Assembly (NCBI GenBank): GCA_013203085.1
Contig: JABMQX010000264.1
Location: 1 to 7,756, forward strand
DNA length: 7,756 nt
Source: a bacterium
GTDB lineage: Bacteria; Auribacterota; JABMQX01
Direction of reading: 5' to 3'
The notes beneath the pieces are model-generated. The model made no database searches. It was not told the DNA's origin and saw nothing but the letters and a program-made list of their open reading frames with translations. Made by a program: the position numbers and the translations under genes. Shown here piece after piece: positions 1-5,560 of this stretch (within the stretch, counting starts at the first letter, position 1; each line of letters starts with the position of its first letter).

Positions 1-2440
1 CCCTCAAAGGAACTGCAAAGTATCCGCTCAGACAAGTAAGTATACACATTATCGGCAGCTTTTCGGCATTTGTCATCGACGGCGTGTCCGATACGTGCAG
101 AATGTACTCAGACCAGCGTTCCACGGTGCCGTGGCCGGCGTAAAAGAAGAAGAATGTGCCCGCGTTCAATGAGTTAAGGATAGCTTCCTTCAAGCTGGCG
201 ACGTCGGGAAAATCGTCCCGGAATAGATAATGTCTTTCAAAGTTCGGCGGGACACCCTTTGCGATAGAGCGGCATATTGACTGGAAGAAATTGCCGGCAC
301 TCGCGCAGAAAGTTACACGCTTTTGCCATTCCTGAGGAACGGCGACAGAGTCATAGCCTATCATTTTGTCCACAACTGTTTCCGCCTCGGCTGCTGAACG
401 GACAGGAAAACGCCCAACGAAGACCTCTGGAAGCGGATCGTCTCCCTCAACGCAGCCAAACCAACCATCATCCGGCGCCCATCCCAGAGGAGGGATCCAA
501 GAGTAATGAGGTAAAATAAAGTTCGGTTCATGCGTCTCAAACCAGTCCATATAATCGGCGTGTCCATCTCCAAATAGAACAAGGTATCTCGGCGCCGGTG
601 GCTGCCAATTCCGATAAGCGAATTTCACGAAATCTCGGACCGCCTCTGGCGAAAGGACGCCATGATTGAACTCATCGTAAACGTCTTGGACATCTACCAC
701 AGCCGTTCGCAGCCCCTGAGATTCCCGATGCGAAGTCAGCCTCCTTGCCGCATCGAGGAAATCAGAATGCGCGATGACGATGTAGTCAGCGCTGTTCTCC
801 TCGTTCGACCACGCCGACTCGCTTCTCTGGCGGATGGAGCTGGGGAGCTTTGCGGAGCCACTGGAGAGAACGATGTACCTCTTTTCGGAATCCGCCATTG
901 TGCCAAACTCCACCCGAAAACTCCCGTTCGCAGGAGTCGCGCTGAAATCCTCTATCAGATAAGGCGTCCTTTCCGAGGTCACGTCGAAGATCAAAGCGTT
1001 TTCGTCCAGAAGTCCTGAGACAATTATGCCGGGGGTGTTCGCGGGGACGGTGACCGTGAGCTGGTCCTCCGAGATCGCCAGCTCGGAATCATATCTCACC
1101 TCTATCCAGTCCAGATAAGCGATGTCCGGTTCCTGTCCCTCCCGGAACTGCTGGACGCTCACGATGTTCTCCCCCTCCTGCAAAAGCTCTTGAGAAAACT
1201 CCGTCTGAACAACTTTCGGCACAAGCCCTTGCCATTCCTCTTCCACCAACAGGTTACCATTGATTGAGATGCGGGTTGCGTGGGAAGAGCTCGCCCCTTG
1301 CAGTCCAACTCTCAATTCGGCCTCGAAGTCCGGCGAATCGGCCACGCTGTGGATTTGTATATGGATGTTCCATTCCTCCGGGGAGGTGATTTTAACCATA
1401 AACCAGCGGTCATCGCCGGTCCCCGGTGGCTGGGCGTCATACATGCAATAACTGTGGTAGAAGCGCGCCTTACGTGGCAGGCGAGTCACCGACCCCTCGG
1501 CAGGCGGAGGCTGGCTCAACGATTGTACAGTTACGGCTTGTTCGCCCGGCGTCAGCCAATAGGCATTCTCTCGCGTGAAAATATTGTCTCCGCCAAGGCC
1601 GTAGAAAAGAATTGATTCGCCAGCCTCGAGCAGCTCGTCCCCATCACCGCTCGCGTAATAAGCTACATCCTGTCCCCCGCACGTAAGACTCAGGCTGCTG
1701 AGAGACAAAGGGTCCGCGCCCCAGAAGGAAAACATATCATCCGCCCGGATGGCGTAGATGCCGTCCGAGGCAGTGCTGATGATCAGCGGTCTCGAGGCGC
1801 CGGTCTTGCCCGCCGGAGAGCTTTTGGCGGGCTTTGCCACGCTCTCCTTTATCAGACCCAAACGCGAAGGACTTACCCGGAAGACAAGGAGGTCGGCACG
1901 TGTAGGAGGAGACCGTTCGTTCTCACGGGCAAAGGGATGTATCTTTACCCGCACTATGGTCTTTTTGCCAAAGGTAACCGGCTTGTCGGCAACGACGTGC
2001 TGCGTTGGGAAGGAAGATTCCGGAAAAGCTGTGATGGGAATGGGCCGCTGGCTTCTCGGACCTAAAAGGATGTCCGATTCAATGACCGGCTGCGGTGTCT
2101 CACTCGCCTCCCGGATTACATCGGGAACTTCCACAACCTTCGACTTCAGCAGCTCCATAGACACAGCGTTGGAGCCGATTTCAAGAGCAACCGGTCGCAC
2201 AGGGAAGTAAGGCAGGGAGCCATGCTTCTCCAGCGAGAAGCCATGTTCGGCAAGGGTGTCCGGGTCCCACGGCGGAGTGGCGAGCTTCTCCGGGAGGGCG
2301 AAACGGACAACGACCGCTCCGTCTCCCGCAACTGTCAACTCGACGCAATCGCCCCTTGCCTCTAACGAGCGACACAACACAATCCCCTGAAAAGAGGCAA
2401 TGAGAAGAAAAACGGCTATCTTCGAGGTCACTTCATTCAC
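1..2440 (-). CDS. Secreted gingipain-type cysteine peptidase (family C25), C-terminus cut by window edge
   Basis: I translated this frame by hand from 2440 down to 2 and found no stop in 813 codons, so the gene continues past the left edge. The N-terminus has a signal-peptide-like stretch (KIAVFLLIASFQGIVL, residues 7-22). A beta-rich prodomain-like region follows, with DGDELLEAGESILFYG (266-281), the form usual in N-terminal parts of C25 proteins, and a carbohydrate-binding-like YLDWIEVRY (442-450). The peptidase domain starts near residue 552 (DYIVIAHSDF) and carries LFGDG (about 622-626), LPEVFVGRFPV (670-680), the catalytic-type GHG with His770 (bases 131-133), and TCLSGYF with Cys803 (bases 32-34). 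The His-Cys spacing of 33 equals His211-Cys244 in RgpB. The family cleaves proteins outside the cytoplasm. The start is uncertain: GTG 2440 overlaps the upstream kinase gene by 8 bases; GTG 2431 and TTG 2461 are alternatives, and none has a good Shine-Dalgarno. Any C-terminal sorting domain lies outside the window. Confidence 0.9.
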   Translation of the reverse strand, partial: MNEVTSKIAVFLLIASFQGIVLCRSLEARGDCVELTVAGDGAVVVRFALPEKLATPPWDPDTLAEHGFSLEKHGSLPYFPVRPVALEIGSNAVSMELLKSKVVEVPDVIREASETPQPVIESDILLGPRSQRPIPITAFPESSFPTQHVVADKPVTFGKKTIVRVKIHPFARENERSPPTRADLLVFRVSPSRLGLIKESVAKPAKSSPAGKTGASRPLIISTASDGIYAIRADDMFSFWGADPLSLSSLSLTCGGQDVAYYASGDGDELLEAGESILFYGLGGDNIFTRENAYWLTPGEQAVTVQSLSQPPPAEGSVTRLPRKARFYHSYCMYDAQPPGTGDDRWFMVKITSPEEWNIHIQIHSVADSPDFEAELRVGLQGASSSHATRISINGNLLVEEEWQGLVPKVVQTEFSQELLQEGENIVSVQQFREGQEPDIAYLDWIEVRYDSELAISEDQLTVTVPANTPGIIVSGLLDENALIFDVTSERTPYLIEDFSATPANGSFRVEFGTMADSEKRYIVLSSGSAKLPSSIRQRSESAWSNEENSADYIVIAHSDFLDAARRLTSHRESQGLRTAVVDVQDVYDEFNHGVLSPEAVRDFVKFAYRNWQPPAPRYLVLFGDGHADYMDWFETHEPNFILPHYSWIPPLGWAPDDGWFGCVEGDDPLPEVFVGRFPVRSAAEAETVVDKMIGYDSVAVPQEWQKRVTFCASAGNFFQSICRSIAKGVPPNFERHYLFRDDFPDVASLKEAILNSLNAGTFFFFYAGHGTVERWSEYILHVSDTPSMTNAEKLPIMCILTCLSGYFAVPLR

Positions 2441-3584
2441 GCGAGACGCTTTTTTTTCCAAGCTTTTCCGCCAGATTCTTGAGGAGTTCGCAGGTGGGAC
2501 CTGGCGGACCCGGTCTCAGCCAAAAGGAGGGAATCGCCTTCACCATCTTGGCAAGTTCCACATACACCTCCACAGCCCTCTCTTCGCCGCCCGTGAGGGT
2601 TCCCCCATTTTCAAAAACCGACCAGAGAGCATTGAGGCATTCGGAGGGGGAAATCGGCTCCAAGAGCGGTGTTTCGCCGAAGACCGCGGGGCGCTCCTCG
2701 ACAGGAGCCCGCTCGATAACAAGCCCGCCGAGGGACACGCAAATCTCCTCAGCTATTTCCATGTGATCGCTCTCAATCCGCCAGAATTCGCCCACCCTGC
2801 TTATCTGGAGATTACCATAAATCCCCTTTTCTCGCGCCAGATTCTCCATCCTCTCATCCCAGTACGTCGCCACAATCTCCCCCCGACCTTCCCGAGCCTC
2901 CCGGCGGCCACCTCGCAGGCACACGATCGCCGCAGCACGCAAAGGAGCCCGAGGTTTGTTGAGCAAGGAAAACGGGATAAGCACCTTCATTCGCTTTCCC
3001 ACGAAAGGCACAAATCCTCCGCGCTCCTCCTCAGCCCGCAGAAATTCGCCAAGTGCCGGGGAGTTACTCCAGGCCATGATTGCCCGGGGAAAAGGCGCCA
3101 CCTCGAGGCTCTCTCTCGAGATAGCTATGACCTCGTCCGAGAAAAGAGACCATCCCCCCGTCGTCAAAGCAAGGGACAATGAACTTTTACCGGTGCCGGT
3201 TTCGCCGGGGAATATCAGGAGTACGTCTCCCCACGCTGCCGCTGCCCCGTGGAAAAGATAGAAATCCACCACCACTTTATAAACGTGATCCATAATCTTC
3301 GTAGAGATGATCGGAGAAGCGGAGTTCGGGGGCACGCCGAGGTGGACTTTCCCATCGAAGGTGAGCGTCGTGGGAGACACGTGCCCGTTCCACGCAATTT
3401 CCCACGAAGGGTCAACGTTATCGTTGCGGAAGGCGAGGTACTCCCGGAATACCGGCTTGACATCTTCGGCGGGAGAGCCCTTCAAGCGGATTCCTTCTCC
3501 GAGGATGGAAAAACTCCCGGAAATGGCCCCGGAGGCATTTTCGCCGGGAAGAGCAGCAGCCTCATTCCGGGCGCCGATCCCCAT
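2433..3584 (-). CDS. HprK-like P-loop kinase of a RiPP-type cluster (ScmC-like)
   Basis: This 383-residue protein resembles the nucleotide-binding part of HPr kinase. It has a Walker A motif GETGTGKSS at residues 127-135, preceded by the typical LFHGAAAAWGDVLLIFP (110-126) and followed by GGWSLFSDEVIAIS (143-156), where the acidic pair D150-E151 matches the conserved acidic site of HprK-related proteins. APFPRAIM follows, as is usual for the group. Stand-alone HprK homologues sit in lasso-peptide and SynChlorMet-type radical SAM clusters; in paeninodin-type lasso clusters they phosphorylate the precursor peptide. Here the position behind a precursor and maturase suggests a similar job, which is inference. 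The start ATG 3584 has GGAGG 8 bases upstream (3593-3597) and overlaps the end of the SPASM frame by 23 bases. The frame stays open back to 3989, but that part is the shadow of the SPASM coding sequence. The C-terminal 100 residues have no motif I recognise. Confidence 0.85.
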   Translation of the reverse strand: MGIGARNEAAALPGENASGAISGSFSILGEGIRLKGSPAEDVKPVFREYLAFRNDNVDPSWEIAWNGHVSPTTLTFDGKVHLGVPPNSASPIISTKIMDHVYKVVVDFYLFHGAAAAWGDVLLIFPGETGTGKSSLSLALTTGGWSLFSDEVIAISRESLEVAPFPRAIMAWSNSPALGEFLRAEEERGGFVPFVGKRMKVLIPFSLLNKPRAPLRAAAIVCLRGGRREAREGRGEIVATYWDERMENLAREKGIYGNLQISRVGEFWRIESDHMEIAEEICVSLGGLVIERAPVEERPAVFGETPLLEPISPSECLNALWSVFENGGTLTGGEERAVEVYVELAKMVKAIPSFWLRPGPPGPTCELLKNLAEKLGKKSVSRE

Positions 3585-4011
3585 TATCTTGCCCTCCGAG
3601 GAAAAGGTCGGTATAAAGGCGTTTCCGGAGCTCGCAGAAGCAGTCTTTTGCGGTGACACTGCCGTGTTGGTGATAGGCGATTCCGGGGCAGCCGGCGCGG
3701 CAAAAATGTTTCCACACGCAGCTCGAACATTCCTCGATCTCGTCAATTCTCTCCTGACACTTGCGTCGGAGGTCCTGAACGACCTTCGAGTGAAAAGCCT
3801 GTTCCAGCGTATCCTTCGGCATTCTCCCCATGAGGAAGGGTGTGCGGGTAAAGGGCAAGCACGGAAAGACGCTGCCGTCCGGACCGATGGAGGGCGATTG
3901 CCCGGGCGAGCACCAACGCCGCCCGGACAGGGCATCTGCGCCAAAACCGGGAACGCGCAGCCCCGCTGCCACGGGGCCGCGGTACTCATCCAAATACTGC
4001 GTGACAGTCAA
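3562..4011 (-). CDS. C-terminal SPASM half of the split radical SAM maturase
   Basis: The 149 codons from TTG 4011 hold a complete seven-cysteine SPASM domain, which binds auxiliary iron-sulfur clusters in peptide-modifying radical SAM enzymes. Cys34, then G46-x4-Cys51, then Cys95-x2-Cys98-x5-Cys104-x3-Cys108, and a final Cys124 fit the known C-x9-15-G-x4-C...C-x2-C-x5-C-x3-C...C pattern exactly. Text such as SIGPDGSVFPC and WKHFCRAGCPG is also typical. A free SPASM domain without a radical SAM barrel is not expected. The frame continues upstream of the TTG as ADADSIL, so the helix TVTQYLDEY seems to begin before the nominal start. No Shine-Dalgarno precedes the TTG, which overlaps the upstream TGA as TTGA. 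I read this as the displaced second half of the preceding gene rather than an independent gene, though translational coupling through TTGA cannot be excluded. Confidence 0.85.
   Translation of the reverse strand: MTVTQYLDEYRGPVAAGLRVPGFGADALSGRRWCSPGQSPSIGPDGSVFPCLPFTRTPFLMGRMPKDTLEQAFHSKVVQDLRRKCQERIDEIEECSSCVWKHFCRAGCPGIAYHQHGSVTAKDCFCELRKRLYTDLFLGGQDNGDRRPE
3593..3598 (-). promoter_or_regulatory. Ribosome binding site deciding the HprK-like start
   Basis: The minus strand reads CGGAGG, with GGAGG followed by 8 bases and then ATG at 3584-3582. It lies inside the last codons of the SPASM frame. It is the reason for choosing the short 383-residue form over a start further upstream. Confidence 0.7.
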
Positions 4012-4050
4012 GATACTATCGGCGTCGGCACACTGGAATTTGCGTTCCCC
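4008..4050 (-). other. Apparent -1 frame change joining radical SAM and SPASM parts
   Basis: Reading the maturase 5' to 3', sensible protein runs through VWLMPVVPGVEG in the first frame and resumes as ADADSILTVTQYLDEY in the frame one base back. The switch therefore falls between about 4050 and 4011. A G run on the coding strand (4047-4050) is one possible site for a lost base. There is no canonical X-XXY-YYZ slippery heptamer here. It could be a real inactivating deletion, a sequencing error, or a natural split with a TTGA overlap. Confidence 0.75.
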
Positions 4051-4895
4051 TCGACGCCAGGGACGACCGGCATCAACCAGACTTGCGTAATGCCCTCGCG
4101 TTCAAGCAACTCGAGGAAATTAGGTACATCGTTCGCGTTGGCCCGCTGAATCGTGAAGTTTATGGTCAGGCATTCCACGCTGGAATCGCGAAGCAGCCGG
4201 ATGCCGCGAAGCGCCGCAGCAAAAGCCCCTTCACCACGGATTGAATCGTGGACCTCTCTGCATCCTCCATCCAGAGAGGCCTGAACCGCCACTTGCAGAC
4301 GAGCCAACTCGCAGGCCGTCGCCGCGTCAATCAGCGTGCCGTTCGTCAAAACCTGAACCGGGACAGTGCCTTCGGTTGAGCGCAACAGATCTATCAGGTC
4401 TTCCCTCAGGAAAGGTTCGCCGCCGGTGACGACAATTCTCCCGGCGCCCAGAGCCACCGACTGTCGCACTACTTCACGAAACAGGTCTGCCGGCATGTCT
4501 CCTTCGGGGAAAGCTCCTCTCACGCTGCAATGGGCACATGGTTGGTTACAGCGTGTCGTGACGTAGACCTGAGGCGCCCCGAGTTTCACCTCAGTGGGTT
4601 CGTCCCATTCCGAGGAGGCACCAGAGAAAAAGCGGCTGGACTCCAGCTCTGACCAGAAAGAAACTACGTCTTTCTTCACTTCCGCGAAGGAGCGATTATA
4701 GTCTTTGCCGATGACGCGGGCAATTTCATAGAGAGAGCGGCGGCCGTCGCACAGCTCGAGCACTTCCTCTCCAAGCTTGTTGACGAGCGCCCATCGGGGC
4801 ACATCCCGTCGTACAAACAGACAGGAGGTCCTACCCCTCAATCTCAGCAAATCGCCACAACCAGGGAGAACGCGATCGTACTTCCCCACTATCAT
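4008..4895 (-). CDS. PqqD-like/radical SAM peptide maturase, N-terminal part, frameshifted before SPASM domain
   Basis: The 295-residue frame begins with a PqqD-like domain (about 15-90, including WALVNKLGEEVLELCDGRRSL), which acts as the leader-peptide recognition element in RiPP maturases. The radical SAM barrel follows, with the [4Fe-4S] motif CNQPCAHC (Cys116, Cys120, Cys123) and the SAM-binding GGEPFLR at 158-164. LTNGTLID (183-190) and VQASLDG are further barrel strands typical of the SPASM subgroup. The frame ends at TGA 4008-4010 just after the last barrel strand (VWLMPVVPG), while the expected SPASM domain continues in the next frame from 4011. The whole enzyme would be about 440 residues, normal for PqqD-radical SAM-SPASM fusions. 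Start ATG 4895 overlaps the precursor stop (TGATG) and has no Shine-Dalgarno, so translation probably depends on reinitiation after the precursor. Such enzymes form thioether, C-C or C-O crosslinks or epimerise residues; which reaction occurs here cannot be told. Confidence 0.9.
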   Translation of the reverse strand: MIVGKYDRVLPGCGDLLRLRGRTSCLFVRRDVPRWALVNKLGEEVLELCDGRRSLYEIARVIGKDYNRSFAEVKKDVVSFWSELESSRFFSGASSEWDEPTEVKLGAPQVYVTTRCNQPCAHCSVRGAFPEGDMPADLFREVVRQSVALGAGRIVVTGGEPFLREDLIDLLRSTEGTVPVQVLTNGTLIDAATACELARLQVAVQASLDGGCREVHDSIRGEGAFAAALRGIRLLRDSSVECLTINFTIQRANANDVPNFLELLEREGITQVWLMPVVPGVEGNANSSVPTPIVS

Positions 4896-5071
4896 CAGTT
4901 AGGGTCGATTTGATCGCAAATCACGCTACCCTCGCCATGAGAGCATGCCCTAGCTGTCACTAACTGCTCCAACAGCTCTTGGGCGGAGCAAGTGATAACC
5001 TTCGGCTTGACGTACTTTTTCCTCCGTACGGCGCCGCCCCTCCGTTTCTTTATTTCACGTTGCGTTGCCAT
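4895..5071 (-). CDS. Putative RiPP precursor peptide, 58 residues
   Basis: A small gene sits directly before a PqqD/radical SAM gene. Residues 1-19 are very basic (IKKRRGGAVRRKK, 7-19). A leader segment YVKPKVITCSAQELLEQL (20-37) follows; its Tyr-x-x-Pro and the amphipathic QELLEQL are typical of leaders bound by PqqD-like recognition domains. The last 20 or so residues (from about 38) would be the core: ARACSHGEGSVICD (40-53), ending in QIDPN. Cysteines are 28, 43 and 52; core serines are 44 and 49. There is no Gly-Gly cleavage site, although VTARAC may mark the leader-core boundary. ATG 5071 is chosen because a strong Shine-Dalgarno precedes it; an upstream in-frame ATG at 5119 has none. 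The stop TGA shares one base with the maturase ATG. I do not recognise a named peptide family; identification rests on context and leader shape. Confidence 0.75.
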   Translation of the reverse strand: MATQREIKKRRGGAVRRKKYVKPKVITCSAQELLEQLVTARACSHGEGSVICDQIDPN

Positions 5072-5076
5072 TTTGA

Positions 5077-5083
5077 CCTCCCT
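5077..5083 (-). promoter_or_regulatory. Strong Shine-Dalgarno of the precursor gene
   Basis: The minus strand reads AGGGAGG followed by TCAAA and ATG (5071-5069). This near-perfect site with 5-base spacing fixes the precursor start. It contrasts with the absence of such a site before the maturase, which fits a need for much more precursor than enzyme. Confidence 0.8.
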
Positions 5084-5170
5084 TCGTTTATTCTTCCAAG
5101 TGTCTCTTACTGCTCCCATTCATGAGTTCGCTGACGTATTTTCCGACAGCATAACTGGATAAATGGGATT

Positions 5171-5254
5171 TGTTTATCCGGTTTATCCCGTCAAGCATCT
5201 ATTCTGTGTATCCTGTTCATCCCTTATCCTGTGCATCCTGTTATCCCGTCAAAG
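5171..5254. repeat. ATCC-rich degenerate repeat block A
   Basis: On the plus strand this block is a chain of loosely repeated 8-12 base units of the type TTTATCC, TATCCTG, CATCCTG. It contains TTTATCCCGTCAAG (5182-5195) and TTATCCCGTCAAAG (5241-5254), two near copies 59 bases apart. Read on the minus strand it is a GGATAAACAGGATGAACAGGAT-like string. The same closing motif recurs in block B. Confidence 0.7.
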
Positions 5255-5287
5255 CACCTGCTTCATGAATAGTCAGTTTTCGCATCT

Positions 5288-5384
5288 CGTAACGCCGCCG
5301 TCGCGGCGGCACTCCCGAGGGCGTCTCGCCCTCGGCGGGGGCACGCTCCCCCCAAGGCATAGCCGGCAAGATGCCGGCGTTACG
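5288..5384. repeat. 97-base palindromic element of nested GC-rich hairpins
   Basis: A perfect 10-base inverted repeat, CGTAACGCCG (5288-5297) and CGGCGTTACG (5375-5384), bounds the element. Inside are three perfect stem-loops, each with a 3-base loop: a 7-bp stem at 5294-5310 (loop TCG), a 9-bp stem at 5315-5335 (loop TCT) and a 7-bp stem at 5362-5378 (loop AGA). A weaker GGGGG/CCCCC pairing (5337-5341 with 5348-5352) lies between the second and third. The terminal hairpins overlap the outer inverted repeat, so two alternative folds compete. It has no coding potential and looks like a REP- or MITE-like repeat. I see no clear target-site duplication. Confidence 0.7.
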
Positions 5385-5390
5385 GTCCGC

Positions 5391-5418
5391 CTTTGCGTCT
5401 TCGCGCCTTTGCGAGAAG
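5391..5418. repeat. 28-base GCG-rich repeat, copy 1
   Basis: This sequence (CTTTGCGTCT ... TTTGCGAGAAG) matches copy 2 at 24 of 28 positions without gaps. It is built from internal CTTTGCG/TCTGCG-like units of about 9 bases. It lies 6 bases after the hairpin element. Confidence 0.7.
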
Positions 5419-5450
5419 TCTGCCCCGTCCCGTAGCCATTTTTTGAATCA

Positions 5451-5489
5451 TGTTTATCCTTTATCCTGTATCCTGTTATCTCGTCAAAG
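5451..5489. repeat. ATCC-rich degenerate repeat block B
   Basis: This is a shorter second copy of block A: TTTATCC, TTTATCCTG, TATCCTG and then TTATCTCGTCAAAG (5476-5489), which matches the end of block A (5241-5254) at 13 of 14 positions. Copy 2 of the 28-base repeat follows after 9 bases. Confidence 0.65.
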
Positions 5490-5498
5490 GAACTCCCT

Positions 5499-5526
5499 CT
5501 TTGCGTCTCTGCGTCTTTGCGAGATG
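5499..5526. repeat. 28-base GCG-rich repeat, copy 2
   Basis: It begins CTTTGCGTCT and ends TTTGCGAGATG, 24 of 28 identical to copy 1. It lies 35 bases beyond the stop codon of the beta-helix gene, in the same order relative to its ATCC block as copy 1. Confidence 0.7.
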
Positions 5527-5560
5527 TTTCCTGTCTCCCGTATTCTCTCGCGCCGGCTTC

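Larger units (their letters stand above)
5084..5560. other. Non-coding region between precursor operon and beta-helix gene
   Basis: About 480 bases hold no plausible gene on either strand; short open frames here follow repeat sequence and lack ribosome binding sites. The stretch carries the repeat blocks and hairpin element listed separately. The operon promoter should lie between about 5084 and 5200. On the minus strand I see TTGACG (5197-5192) and an isolated TATGCT farther down, but their spacing is wrong for one promoter, so I do not call one. No hairpin followed by a T run, as in an intrinsic terminator, is visible after the beta-helix gene. Confidence 0.6.

Noticed and set aside
1758..2210. 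150-codon open frame on the plus strand, with others at 662-1018, 1280-1615 and 2400-3182
   Set aside because: These run antisense to the continuous C25 and kinase frames, and their translations have no recognisable domains.
3585..3989. N-terminal extension of the HprK-like protein to 518 residues
   Set aside because: This stretch overlaps the intact seven-cysteine SPASM coding frame, is low-complexity in the kinase frame, and a strong ribosome binding site marks ATG 3584.
4036..4050. Programmed -1 ribosomal frameshift heptamer
   Set aside because: The sequence near the shift (GGGGAACGC on the coding strand) does not fit X-XXY-YYZ, and no clear downstream stem was found.
3307..4149. 280-codon open frame on the plus strand
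   Set aside because: It lies opposite the maturase and kinase coding sequence, has no family features and no ribosome binding site; it is a shadow of GC-biased codons.
5072..5119. Upstream ATG giving a 74-residue precursor
   Set aside because: It has no Shine-Dalgarno, whereas the ATG at 5071 has an excellent one.
5294..5378. Intrinsic transcription terminator
   Set aside because: The stems are strong but none is followed by a T run on either strand.
5171..5526. CRISPR array
   Set aside because: Repeat units are degenerate, unequal in length and not separated by uniform spacers; no cas genes are present.
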